From Anaerolineales bacterium (GTDB taxonomy: Bacteria > Chloroflexota > Anaerolineae > Anaerolineales > UBA4823): 64,000 nucleotides of DNA. This document shows positions 31,862-40,492 of the stretch, piece after piece. Each line of letters starts with the position of its first letter. The first letter of the stretch is position 1. The notes under the pieces are model-generated. The model saw only the letters and a list, made by a program, of their open reading frames with translations. It did no database searches and had not been told where the DNA came from. The stretch covers positions 32,415 to 96,414 of the forward strand of contig JANXBJ010000009.1 of assembly GCA_025057645.1 (NCBI GenBank). Direction: 5' to 3'. Position numbers and translations under genes: made by a program.

Positions 31862-33025
31862 GTGGACGCCTTTGAAACCCTGTGCCACCTCTCGAGCGAG
31901 ATGGATTGGGAGGTTGATGAAGAGCACACCTCCTCGCAGTGTTCCATTCCGTCCCGCAAAGAGAAACACCTTATGGTCTACCACGCCCAAACACCTCAGG
32001 GCAAGCCCATTCGCCTGTTAAAAACCCTGCTCTCCTCCGCCTGCGAACGGGATTGTTTCTACTGCCCCTTCCGCGCCGGACGAGATCAAGCGCGCGCCAC
32101 CTTCCATCCGGAGGAATTTGCCCGTCTGTTCCTCCAGCTCTACCGGGCCGGGATTGCCGACGGCCTGTTCCTCTCCAGCGGTATAGTGGGAGGGGGCGTG
32201 CGCACCCAAGACAAGCTTCTCGATACAGCCGAAATCTTGCGCCTCAAATTCGGCTTCAGGGGCTATCTGCACTTGAAGTTCATGCCCGGCGCCGAGAGAG
32301 ACCAAGTGCTGCGTGCCATGCAACTGGCTAACCGCGTCTCGATCAATCTCGAAGCACCCAACGCGGCGCGGTTAGCGCAGCTTGCCCCGCACAAGGGCTT
32401 TTTTGATGAGTTGCTGCAACCCTTGCAATGGGCCGAACAGATTCGGCGCAGCCAGCCAGCGCATCAGGCATGGCAGGGACAGTGGCCTTCCACAGCGACC
32501 CAATTCGTCCTAGGAGCGGCAGGGGAGAGTGATCGCGAACTTCTGCAAACCACAGAGTGGCTGTTCCACTCGCTCAAACTTTCGCGCGTCTATTATTCGC
32601 CCTTCCGCCCCATTCCCGACACCCCTCTGGAGAACGCTCCCCCCGCAAATTTGTTGCGCCAGCGGCGGCTCTACCAGGCGTCCTTTCTGCTGCGCGACTA
32701 TGGCTTTCGGCTCTCCGAGTTGCTCTTCGGTCCGGAGGCCAATCTGCCCCTAGAGATTGACCCCAAAAAGGCCTATGCCGATCAGCACTTGCGCGAAGCC
32801 CCCCTCGAGATCAACCGCGCTTCGTTGGACCAATTGCTGCGCGTGCCCGGCATCGGACCGAAAGGAGCACGGCGCATCCTGCAAGCCTGCCGTGAGCGCT
32901 CTCTGAACGACCTTTCCCAACTCCAAAAGTTGGGGATCGAAGTCCGGCGTGCCGCCCCATATGTGTTGCTTAACGGGCGTCGCCCGCTGCGCCAGCTCAG
33001 CTTTTGGGGGTTGAGCCCCGCCTGA
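31862..33025 (+). CDS. Radical SAM protein with C-terminal helix-hairpin-helix (putative DNA modification/repair family)
   Basis: A 387-residue protein. The radical SAM cluster is C61-x3-C65-x2-C68 (SSACERDCFYCPFRAGR). GLFLSSGIVGGG and YLHLKFMPGAERDQVL follow, matching the family annotated as putative DNA modification/repair radical SAM proteins. The C terminus has a helix-hairpin-helix (DQLLRVPGIGPKGARRILQ), a non-specific DNA-binding element. The GTG start at 31862 agrees with the family N terminus. In many genomes this family sits beside a uracil-DNA-glycosylase-like gene; none is seen here. The next gene, 35 bp on, is a secreted nuclease. Confidence 0.87.
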   Translation: MDAFETLCHLSSEMDWEVDEEHTSSQCSIPSRKEKHLMVYHAQTPQGKPIRLLKTLLSSACERDCFYCPFRAGRDQARATFHPEEFARLFLQLYRAGIADGLFLSSGIVGGGVRTQDKLLDTAEILRLKFGFRGYLHLKFMPGAERDQVLRAMQLANRVSINLEAPNAARLAQLAPHKGFFDELLQPLQWAEQIRRSQPAHQAWQGQWPSTATQFVLGAAGESDRELLQTTEWLFHSLKLSRVYYSPFRPIPDTPLENAPPANLLRQRRLYQASFLLRDYGFRLSELLFGPEANLPLEIDPKKAYADQHLREAPLEINRASLDQLLRVPGIGPKGARRILQACRERSLNDLSQLQKLGIEVRRAAPYVLLNGRRPLRQLSFWGLSPA

Positions 33026-33059
33026 CGAGCACAACACCCTTCTGAGAGGAAAGAGCCTT

Positions 33060-33932
33060 ATGAAGCGGAGATCACTGCACCTTTTTTCCCCTTTGCACCG
33101 AGCTTGGTCTCTTCGCCTTGTGCTAACTCTAGCCTTGCTCGGCGGGATTGTGCTCGCCTGTAATTTCTCCCAATTTCTCCCCGCTGCAACGCCCCAACCC
33201 GGCGCAATCGAAGCGACAGATAGCGCTACCGAGCTCCCGACAAGCCTGCTATCCCCTGCAGAACTCCTATCAACGCTCTCCCCCAGTCCCGAGCCTACAC
33301 TCATGCCGGATACAGAAACTACCCCTCAACACCGGCAATACTTGCCCCTTCTTTCAGGTGACGGCGCAATCCCAACAGCCGAAGTTCTTGCGCCTTCGCC
33401 CACTCTCACGCCCGCTAGCGCACCGCACGGTTTACAGCCAACTTCGACTTCCTCACCGACCCTGACTGCACAAGCCACCCCCACTTCAATCCCCCTTTCC
33501 TACCTGTGCATTCCGCCTCAAACCCCACAAATCGGCCTAGTGACCAAGGTAATTGACGGAGATACCCTTCGCGTGCTGATCGACGGGAGAGAAGAGAAAG
33601 TGCGCTACATTGGGGTCGATGCCCCTGAAAGCACAACCACGCAAGAGCCTTTTGGCAAGGAGGCAGCTCGGTTCAATGCCCAACTGGTGCGCAACCAAAT
33701 TGTCGAGCTTTACCGCGATGTCTCCGAAACCGACCGCTACGGACGGCTGTTGCGCTATGTGGTAACCCCTTCAGTGTTTGTTAATCTTGAACTCATCGAA
33801 GAGGGCTATGCCACCGCGGTGACCTATCCGCCCGACGTGGCTTGTGCGCAAATCTTCCAACAAGCGGAGCGCACCGCTCGGATGTTGGGCAAGGGGCTGT
33901 GGGCGCTTCTCACCCCAACCGCTTCTCCTTGA
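33060..33932 (+). CDS. Thermonuclease (SNase) family lipoprotein
   Basis: A 290-residue protein. The signal peptide ends at a lipobox with C34 (GIVLAC). About 115 residues of Pro/Ser/Thr-rich linker follow, then a staphylococcal-nuclease domain from about residue 155. Key segments are VTKVIDGDTLRVLIDG (calcium-binding Asp), VRYIGVDAPES (catalytic Arg region) and DRYGRLLRYV. It probably degrades extracellular nucleic acid at the cell surface. It follows the radical SAM gene by 35 bp, with GAGAGGAAA as ribosome site. Confidence 0.88.
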   Translation: MKRRSLHLFSPLHRAWSLRLVLTLALLGGIVLACNFSQFLPAATPQPGAIEATDSATELPTSLLSPAELLSTLSPSPEPTLMPDTETTPQHRQYLPLLSGDGAIPTAEVLAPSPTLTPASAPHGLQPTSTSSPTLTAQATPTSIPLSYLCIPPQTPQIGLVTKVIDGDTLRVLIDGREEKVRYIGVDAPESTTTQEPFGKEAARFNAQLVRNQIVELYRDVSETDRYGRLLRYVVTPSVFVNLELIEEGYATAVTYPPDVACAQIFQQAERTARMLGKGLWALLTPTASP

Positions 33933-34103
33933 CGCACATCAGAGGCACAGGTAGAACCGCCAAGGCGGAGATAGCGCTATAGGACTCGTCCCAAAGAGCG
34001 GGAAGGTCCTAGAGGGCTTGCTCTAAGCGCCCTCTGATTGGGGCAACTTGCTGTCACCCCTGCCCACACAGTTTCCAAGCAACTTCGAGCAGGCCTAGGG
34101 GAA

Positions 34104-34763
34104 TTAGGCGGGTTCAGCAAAGATATAACGCGCCACGATATAGCCCAAGGTAACCGCTTGGCCCTCGATCTGCAAAGTGATGGTCTCATTGAAAGGCAAA
34201 ATCTCGGTTATCAGCGCCGCTTTGCCCGGCATTACCTGATGTTCCTCCAAAAAAGCCAGCAGCTCGGGGTTCTGCTCGGCCAGCTCGTGCACCCGGCGGA
34301 TGATTACAGTAGCCCCTGAGCTAAAGCTGAGCAAGGGTTGCCAGCCGACAACCACATGTTCGTAACCGGGCAGGGGGTTACCGTGTGGGCAGAGTTGCGG
34401 GTTTTCGAGGTTGTTCCGCAAAGCCTCTTCAAGCTCTACCGAGACCGTATGTTCGATCGTGTGCGCCTGGGAGTGAGTCTTTGACCAGTCCAACATGCGC
34501 AAAAGCAACCACTCGGTGAGCATGTGACGACGCATTACCGACTGGGCCGCTTGCCGCCCCTGTTCGGTTAGGCAGAAGCCTTTTTCTTGATCCACTGCGA
34601 TCAATCCGTTGCGCATCATACGCTTGAGCGTGTTCGTCACAGTTGGGGGGGTGACACCTAGGATTTCCGCCAGACGCGCTCCGATCACTGGTTCGCCATC
34701 GCGCTCCAAAACCCATAGGATGCTCAGATAGTCCTCAACTGTCGGGGTGAGTTTCGTTTGCAT
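34104..34763 (-). CDS. DtxR-family metal-dependent regulator (MntR/IdeR-like)
   Basis: The product has 219 residues from ATG 34763; an ATG at 34787 would add eight. It has an N-terminal winged helix (EDYLSILWVLE, GVTPPTVTNTLKRMMRNGLI), a metal-dimerisation domain (HMLTEWLLLRMLDW, AHTIEHTVS, LCPHGNPLPG) and a C-terminal FeoA/SH3-like domain. Such proteins repress iron- or manganese-uptake genes when metal is bound. It is divergent from feoABC and shares a 91-bp control region with it, so control of iron uptake is the obvious role (inference). Confidence 0.92.
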   Translation of the reverse strand: MQTKLTPTVEDYLSILWVLERDGEPVIGARLAEILGVTPPTVTNTLKRMMRNGLIAVDQEKGFCLTEQGRQAAQSVMRRHMLTEWLLLRMLDWSKTHSQAHTIEHTVSVELEEALRNNLENPQLCPHGNPLPGYEHVVVGWQPLLSFSSGATVIIRRVHELAEQNPELLAFLEEHQVMPGKAALITEILPFNETITLQIEGQAVTLGYIVARYIFAEPA

Positions 34764-34796
34764 TCCGTCCGCTTGACTTTGTAACATTTATCATAG

Positions 34797-34850
34797 TTGA
34801 CAAGGATCAGTCTTTATTCTATCATAAGGTCAAGTATTAGATGATGCTAA
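34797..34850 (+). promoter_or_regulatory. Promoter of the feo operon with a possible DtxR-type site
   Basis: On the plus strand, TTGACA (34797-34802), a 17-bp spacer and TATCAT (34820-34825) form a near-consensus promoter. TTAG-ATGATG-CTAA (34837-34850) is a short inverted repeat just after the expected start point. A repressor site there would block feo transcription, but the box is not a close match to a known consensus. Confidence 0.6.
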
Positions 34851-34878
34851 CTTTTATTCTTAGTATAGGCAAACAAAC

Positions 34879-35175
34879 ATGGTTACTTCTTCCCCAAAAA
34901 GCTGGCTTTTCAAACGAAACCGGCCGGGTCGAGAACCTCCGTCCGGTGCGCTCCTGCCTCTCAGCGAATTGGCGAGCGGAGAAAGGGCGACCTTTGTGGA
35001 GCTGCGCGGCGGCCGAGGAGTGAAGGGGCGGTTGACTGCGCTCGGCTTCACTCCCGGAGTGGCGATCCTGATGGTGCAAAATTATGGCTGGGGTCCGCTG
35101 ATTGTCGAGGTGCGCGACACGCGGGTAGCTCTAGGGCGACATGAAGCAGAACACATCCTCGTCCGAAGGAGTTAG
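34879..35175 (+). CDS. feoA: Ferrous iron transport accessory protein FeoA
   Basis: A 98-residue SH3-like protein. The FeoA core is PLSELASGERATFVEL, then GRLTALGFTPGVAILMVQ and IVEVRDTRVALGRHEAEHIL. The first 26 residues are extra compared with most FeoA proteins, so a later start is possible. FeoA is a small cytoplasmic partner needed for FeoB-driven Fe2+ uptake. The stop is followed two bases later by the feoB ATG. Confidence 0.93.
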   Translation: MVTSSPKSWLFKRNRPGREPPSGALLPLSELASGERATFVELRGGRGVKGRLTALGFTPGVAILMVQNYGWGPLIVEVRDTRVALGRHEAEHILVRRS

Positions 35176-35177
35176 CG

Positions 35178-37220
35178 ATGAGTGAGCCCTATCCGATTGG
35201 TATTGCAAATTTACGAGAGGGAACCAAACTTAAACGCGAGATCCCTCTTGTTGCTCTTGCCGGTCAACCGAATACTGGAAAATCGACTTTGTTCAACCTG
35301 CTTACCGGCCTGAATCAACATGTAGGCAACTGGCCAGGCAAGACCATCGAGCGCCGCGAGGGTACCTTTCAACACAACAGCCGTTCGTTTCGGTTGATCG
35401 ATCTGCCTGGCACCTATAGTCTGACGGCTAACTCGCCTGAGGAATTGATCGCTCGCGAATTTATCTTGCGTGAGCAGCCCGATTTGGTGATCGCCCTGGT
35501 CAGCGCTGCCAACCTCGAACGCAGTCTCTATTTGGTAGCGGAATTGATCAGCTTGCCCACCCCTTTGGTTGTGGCGCTGAATATGATGGATGTGGCCGAA
35601 TTGGAGGGCTATCGCATTGATGTGGAGCTTCTTCAAGCGGCGTTAGGCGTTCCGGTCGTGCCGGTGGTGGCAACCCGCGCCCAAGGGGTGCGTGAACTTC
35701 TTCAAGTAGTCGAGCAGGTGTTGAACAAGGAACGGGTGTTGATGCCCCGCCTGCCCGAAATTCGTGCCGATCACCGGCAGGCGTTGAAGGAAATCCAAAA
35801 CCTCATCCACGGTTACATCCCTGCGCCCTACCCCCTCGAATGGGCTGCCTTGAAGTTGCTGGAAGGCGATGCCGAACTCACCCGTTTGGTGCGCGAGTCT
35901 CTGCCGCCGGAGCGCTGGGAGGCAGTGCATGAGGTCCTGCGCGCCCATGATGATGCCTTGATGGCCGTCGCTTCGGGGCGCTATGAGTGGATCAACCGCA
36001 TTCTGCGTGCTGCAGTTACCCGCCCGCCTATAGGACAGATCGGCCTCACCGAACGCATCGACCGCTTTGCCACCCATCCTATCCTTGGCTTGGTCATCCT
36101 CGCTTTGGTTTTAGGAGGGGTGTTCTGGGTCACCTTTACCCTCGGTTCCCCGCTGCAAGAATGGCTGGAGATCCAAGTGGTAGAACGGCTAGCCGAGTTT
36201 GCGGCGACCTCCCTCGCCGCTGCTCCAACTTGGCTGCAGGGCTTGGTGGTGGATGGGATCATCGGCGGCGTGGGGTCGGTAATCACCTTTCTCCCCATCT
36301 TGGTGATTTTCTTTGCCGCTTTTGGGTTGCTGGAAGACATCGGCTATATGGCGCGCGCGGCTTACGTGATGGACAATTTTATGCACCTGATGGGCTTGCA
36401 CGGCAAGTCCTTCTTGCCGCTTTTCCTAGGCTTTGGCTGCAATGTACCGGCGGTGATGGGCACACGGGTGATCGACTCGTGGTCGGCGCGTTTGGTGACG
36501 ATCCTAATTGCCCCCTTTGTCCCTTGCACAGCGCGTATGGCAGTGGTTGCCTTCCTGGCCGGGGCTTTCTTTGAGCGCTATGCCACGTTGGTCTCGTGGG
36601 GCCTGGCCTTGCTGGCTCTGTCAATGCTGGTGGTCAGTGGGGTGCTACTCAACGCTTTACTCTTCCGAGGCAAGCGCTCGGCGTTTATTATGGAAATGCC
36701 CCTCTATCACATCCCGAACAGTCGCACCATCGCTTTACTGGTCTGGCAACGCACCGTTGCCTTTGTTAAGAAAGCCGGCACGGTCATTTTAGCCTTTTCA
36801 GTGTTGGTTTGGGTTCTTTCTGTCTTGCCTGGCGGAGAGTTGGAGGGCAGTTTTTTGGCAAGGTTTGGCAAGCTAGTCGAACCGGTGGGGCGTTGGATGG
36901 GCTTCGACTGGCGCTTGACGGTGGCGCTGTTGACCAGCTTTCTAGCCAAAGAGAATGCTGTCGCTACTTTGGGTGTCGTTTTCGGCGCAGCCGAGGAGGG
37001 CGGGCTTTCTCAGATGCTGTTGACGACATATTCCCCGGCCGTTGCGCTGGCCTTTCTGACTGCGACCATGCTCTTTATCCCTTGCGCGGCCACACTGGCT
37101 GTGATCAAGCAGGAAGCTGGCTCGTGGCGCTGGGCCTTGGTGAACCTAGCCTTGATGCTGGCCCTCTCGGTGAGCGTGAGCAGCCTCGTCTATTGGCTGG
37201 CGAGAAGCTGGGGGTGGTAA
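35178..37220 (+). CDS. feoB: Ferrous iron transporter FeoB
   Basis: A 680-residue membrane protein with an N-terminal GTPase domain: G1 GQPNTGKS at 29-36, G3 DLPGTYSLT, and the G4 region ALNMMDVAE, where the usual NxxD is present as NMMD. A helical spacer follows, then a transmembrane domain with two Gate segments (LGFGCNVPAVMGTRVI and LTSFLAKENAVATLGV). It moves Fe2+ into the cell. It lies in feoA-feoB-feoC order; the gaps between the coding regions are 2 bp and 1 bp. Confidence 0.96.
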   Translation: MSEPYPIGIANLREGTKLKREIPLVALAGQPNTGKSTLFNLLTGLNQHVGNWPGKTIERREGTFQHNSRSFRLIDLPGTYSLTANSPEELIAREFILREQPDLVIALVSAANLERSLYLVAELISLPTPLVVALNMMDVAELEGYRIDVELLQAALGVPVVPVVATRAQGVRELLQVVEQVLNKERVLMPRLPEIRADHRQALKEIQNLIHGYIPAPYPLEWAALKLLEGDAELTRLVRESLPPERWEAVHEVLRAHDDALMAVASGRYEWINRILRAAVTRPPIGQIGLTERIDRFATHPILGLVILALVLGGVFWVTFTLGSPLQEWLEIQVVERLAEFAATSLAAAPTWLQGLVVDGIIGGVGSVITFLPILVIFFAAFGLLEDIGYMARAAYVMDNFMHLMGLHGKSFLPLFLGFGCNVPAVMGTRVIDSWSARLVTILIAPFVPCTARMAVVAFLAGAFFERYATLVSWGLALLALSMLVVSGVLLNALLFRGKRSAFIMEMPLYHIPNSRTIALLVWQRTVAFVKKAGTVILAFSVLVWVLSVLPGGELEGSFLARFGKLVEPVGRWMGFDWRLTVALLTSFLAKENAVATLGVVFGAAEEGGLSQMLLTTYSPAVALAFLTATMLFIPCAATLAVIKQEAGSWRWALVNLALMLALSVSVSSLVYWLARSWGW

Positions 37221-37221
37221 A

Positions 37222-37482
37222 ATGCTTGAGCGATTGTTAGCCGAATTGGATCGGGGACAGACTCTGAGTGTGGAGAAACTGGCGCTACAGTTGGAGACAA
37301 CGCCGGCGATGGTCAAGGCGATGTTGGAACATCTGGAGCGTCAGGGTCAGGTCGCAACGGTCGATTTCTGCCAAGAGATGTGTGCCGAATGTCCGCTCGG
37401 CTCGATCTGTGCCAGGGAAAAACGCCAGCGATTGTGGCAACTTAAGCTCGACTGCGTGGCGGTCGCTTCGCGACCAGCCTAG
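37222..37482 (+). CDS. feoC: FeoC-like small regulator with four cysteines
   Basis: An 86-residue protein with an N-terminal winged helix (LERLLAELDRGQTLSVEKL, then TTPAMVKAMLEHLERQGQV) and a C50-x3-C54-x2-C57-x5-C63 cluster. FeoC proteins with this Cys set bind an oxygen-sensitive [4Fe-4S] cluster and protect or tune FeoB. The start is one base after the feoB stop. The end overlaps the convergent GH43-like gene by four bases. Confidence 0.85.
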   Translation: MLERLLAELDRGQTLSVEKLALQLETTPAMVKAMLEHLERQGQVATVDFCQEMCAECPLGSICAREKRQRLWQLKLDCVAVASRPA

Positions 37483-38804
37483 GGGGCTTCTACCCACTCG
37501 ATCGGAGCAACCGCAACTTCTCCGGAAGTGAGCGTTGCTGCCCAGGGCCATCCGGCGGTAGTGATATACCAACGTCCGGTCGTGGGATGATACACCCATT
37601 CCGGGGCGTGGGCTTCCAAACGGGTGAGTAGAGTGGAGGAGCGGGTGAGTCCGCGATAAACGCCGAAATCATATGGGTTATCGGCGTGAAACACCAACGT
37701 GTCGTTATAACTTGGCTTATTGAGCCAAATTTTGAACATCAGCAGGATGCCGTGCCAGAAGAAAGAGTCGTTGTTGTAAGTCAGCGATAGATAATAGTGA
37801 TTCTGATAGCGCACGACAAAGGGCGATTCCATCGAAGCAAACGGTGAGTTACGCTCACTCCCCCAAGCGCTGCGCAAGGCGGTGCGAATGTATTGCCAGT
37901 GAGTCAGGTCGAAGGACTGATACAAATCGATCTGAGAGAAATACGGGCCTCGGGCAGTGGTATAGAGCAGCCATTGGTTTTGGGCTACTTGCAACACCAT
38001 TGCATCGCGGAAGAATTTATGATAGGGCGCAGTGAGAGTGATGCGATGATTCTCCCAATCGATTCCATTGCGGGAGTTCATCTGGTGCAACTTGTGGGGC
38101 GACCAGAACATATGATACTCTCCTTCGCTCCGGATGACGTGCGGCGCCCAGGCTAGCTCACCGAAATCGGCAATGGGGGGCTGTTCGATCATCCCTTTGA
38201 CGGGTGGGAAGTCTTGGCTCATCCCCACAGCAAAGTACTTCTCCTCGTTAAAGTCCCCATTTGTCAAGGAGGTGATGCCCACAAGGCGCCAATTGCCTTG
38301 GGCGTCCTGATAGATCGTGTGATCGTTGATGTACCAACCATATTGCCGGGGGCGAAATAATTCTCGCCATTCGCCGCCGATGCGAGGGAGATAAATAGGC
38401 GAAGGCTCGAACGTCGGCTGCACAGTCACCTCGCCGAGCAGGGCATGGGGAGAGCGGTCCTTGGGAACTCGCCATACCCGATAAGTCCCTCCCGAGCCCC
38501 GATCGAGAAACGATCCGAATTGGGTCTGCCCGACCTCTCGCCAACCTTCGGGGGTGCGGAGTTCAATGCGATAGGTCTCCTTTTCCGGGTCGGCGATCCA
38601 ACCCAAATGCACCCATTGCGATCCACTGAGCGTTTGCACCCCGACCTGTGCTTGCAATGCGCCGACCGCTTGGCGAGCGATCGAGCCGTAGAAGTCGGTC
38701 TCCAAAGGGGCCTCCACATAGATACGGACGCCGATTTCCAGCACGAGGGCGAACCCCAAGAGCACCAAAAGGAGCAGTCCGAGCCATCTTAGGGGTTTTC
38801 TCAT
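37479..38804 (-). CDS. Membrane-anchored GH43/GH32-like beta-propeller protein
   Basis: A 441-residue protein with an N-terminal signal or anchor helix (residues about 8-28) and an uncharacterised beta-rich segment. The C-terminal part carries the repeated acidic motifs of five-bladed glycosidase propellers: YGWYINDHTIYQDAQGNW, ELAWAPHVIRSEGEYHMFW, FRDAMVLQVAQNQWLLYT and FASMESPFVVRYQNHYYLS. The Asp/Asp/Glu in NDHT, RDAM and MESP could be the catalytic set of GH43/GH32-type enzymes. Substrate and even activity are unproven. It is a single-gene unit, transcribed towards the feo operon. Confidence 0.7.
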   Translation of the reverse strand: MRKPLRWLGLLLLVLLGFALVLEIGVRIYVEAPLETDFYGSIARQAVGALQAQVGVQTLSGSQWVHLGWIADPEKETYRIELRTPEGWREVGQTQFGSFLDRGSGGTYRVWRVPKDRSPHALLGEVTVQPTFEPSPIYLPRIGGEWRELFRPRQYGWYINDHTIYQDAQGNWRLVGITSLTNGDFNEEKYFAVGMSQDFPPVKGMIEQPPIADFGELAWAPHVIRSEGEYHMFWSPHKLHQMNSRNGIDWENHRITLTAPYHKFFRDAMVLQVAQNQWLLYTTARGPYFSQIDLYQSFDLTHWQYIRTALRSAWGSERNSPFASMESPFVVRYQNHYYLSLTYNNDSFFWHGILLMFKIWLNKPSYNDTLVFHADNPYDFGVYRGLTRSSTLLTRLEAHAPEWVYHPTTGRWYITTAGWPWAATLTSGEVAVAPIEWVEAP

Positions 38805-39009
38805 CTCTCAATCCGAGCAGCAGAACTCCATTTTCAACCGAATGATGGGGAGTGGGTCATAGCAAGGTCGAGAATCAATAATATTTTATCTTTGCTCGAT
38901 TTTCCCTTCAAGGTCTATGCACACCTTACCCAGCGGGCGCAGGCTCGGCAGGCCGATCTAGGCCTCGGAAAAGCCTTTGCAGAGAGGGTTCGGCTAACCA
39001 AAAGCCGAA

Positions 39010-39046
39010 ACGAAAACCGGCGAGGATTGATCGCCGGTTTTCGTTC
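39010..39046 (-). terminator. Strong intrinsic terminator of serC
   Basis: AACGAAAACCGGCG (39010-39023) pairs perfectly with CGCCGGTTTTCGTT (39033-39046) around a short loop. On the minus strand the 3' arm carries TTTTCGTTT. It lies 12 bases after the serC stop. Confidence 0.85.
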
Positions 39047-39057
39047 AGCTTCCTCAA

Positions 39058-40140
39058 TCAGCCGTACTGCTGTTGGAAATCTTTCATAAAGCTAACCAAC
39101 GCTTGGGCAGCTTCCAACGGCACGGCGTTATACAAAGAAGCGCGAATGCCGCCCACCGAGCGATGCCCCTTCAAGCCCACCAGCCCCTGCCGCTTAGCCT
39201 CGCTGGCAAATCGTTCCTCAAGTTCTTCAGAGGGCAAGCGAAAGGTCACGTTCATCAGAGAGCGATTGGCTTTAGCATGGCCACGATAGAAGCCACAACT
39301 TTCGTCAATTGCTTGATACACCAAGGCAGCTTTTTGTTGGTTGAGCTTGTACATTTCCTCAAGTCCGCCCAATTTCTTCAGCCATTTGAGCACCAAGCCC
39401 ACGATATAGATGTTCCAGCACGGAGGCGTGTTAAGCAGCGAATTCTCCTTGGCGAGCACGCGATAGTTGAGCAAGTCGGGCAAGTTTTCGGGCACGCGCT
39501 CGAGTAAATCATCCCGGATAATACAGATCACCACTCCGGCCGGCCCGGCGTTCTTTTGGGCGCCGGCATAAATCATGCCGTATTTGGACACATCCACCGG
39601 GCGGCTAATGAAGTCTGAAGAAGCGTCGCAGATCAGCGGCACCCCTGGCGGGGGCAGGGGTTCTTCGAAGTATTCCACGCCGTGAATAGTTTCATTCGAG
39701 GTAAAGTGCAGATAGGCCGCCTGCGGGTCGAGATCGAGTTCAGATTGAGAAGGCAGGCGGGTAAAGTTTTCACTCTCCAAGTTGGCGGCCACATGGGTCT
39801 TGCCCATCTTTTGGGCTTCTTTGTGAGCCTTTTTACTCCAGGTGCCAGTGATAATGTAGTCGGCCGAAGCACCCTCAGGACGGAAGTTCATTGCCAGCAT
39901 GGCGAAGTGCAGCGAAGCTCCACCCTGAAGAAAGAGGATTTTGTAATGCTCAGGGATGTTAAGCAAATCCCGCAAATCCCTTTGGGCTTCGGTGAGGATT
40001 GCCTCAAAATCTTTGGAACGGTGGCTGATCTCCATCACCGACATTCCCGTGCCGCGAAAATCCAGCATTTCCGCTTGGGCCTGTTGGAGGACTTCCAAAG
40101 GTAAGGCAGCCGGACCAGGGTTGAAATTATACACGCGCAT
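39058..40140 (-). CDS. serC: Phosphoserine aminotransferase
   Basis: The product has 360 residues from ATG 40140, supported by AAGGAGTG upstream and the family start MRVYNFNPGPAALPLEVL. It transfers amino groups from glutamate to 3-phosphohydroxypyruvate in serine synthesis. The PLP Lys is in MIYAGAQKNAGPAGV. Other anchors are LLFLQGGASLHFAM and HRSVGGIRASLYNAV near the C terminus. It is transcribed away from a DUF1015 gene and ends at a strong terminator. Confidence 0.95.
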   Translation of the reverse strand: MRVYNFNPGPAALPLEVLQQAQAEMLDFRGTGMSVMEISHRSKDFEAILTEAQRDLRDLLNIPEHYKILFLQGGASLHFAMLAMNFRPEGASADYIITGTWSKKAHKEAQKMGKTHVAANLESENFTRLPSQSELDLDPQAAYLHFTSNETIHGVEYFEEPLPPPGVPLICDASSDFISRPVDVSKYGMIYAGAQKNAGPAGVVICIIRDDLLERVPENLPDLLNYRVLAKENSLLNTPPCWNIYIVGLVLKWLKKLGGLEEMYKLNQQKAALVYQAIDESCGFYRGHAKANRSLMNVTFRLPSEELEERFASEAKRQGLVGLKGHRSVGGIRASLYNAVPLEAAQALVSFMKDFQQQYG

Positions 40141-40492
40141 GGAATTGCACTCCTTGCTAGAGGATATCAGGATGCAGAAAAAATTATACTCCCGATCTGA
40201 ATGCTTGCCCGTCCGCAGTTCCCTTCTCAATGCTACTCCGAAAAGCGAGATTGGAGTGGCGAGCTCCGCCAATCAAGGCGACCGGATTGCACTCTCTTCC
40301 TAAATTTACCGAAATTTACCGAGCGCAGTTCGGCATTCAGACTGCGTCGCTGGCGATTCCGAGCGGGATCGTAAGGGCGATTTCTATGGAACAGTTGACA
40401 AACCACACAAGGCTGCGATATATTCGAGGCCGTTACGACCTTCTCGCCCAGTTTGGGCAGGGCTTGCCACCGCTACGGAAAGGAGTCCAATA
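40141..40492. other. Divergent control region between serC and the DUF1015 gene
   Basis: No gene is visible. It contains a 10-bp direct repeat AAATTTACCG (40302-40311 and 40312-40321) of unknown use and the promoter for the DUF1015 gene at 40395-40424. On the minus strand a TATAAT about 45 bases upstream of the serC ATG could be a serC -10, but its -35 is poor. Confidence 0.5.
40395..40424 (+). promoter_or_regulatory. Promoter of the DUF1015 gene
   Basis: TTGACA (40395-40400) and TATATT (40419-40424) are separated by 18 bp. The leader to the ATG at 40493 would be about 60 bases. Confidence 0.65.

Noticed and set aside
34011-34035. AGAGGGC/GCCCTCT hairpin between the nuclease and DtxR genes as a terminator
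   Set aside because: The stem is only 7 bp with a 10-base loop and no T-run on either strand; not convincing.
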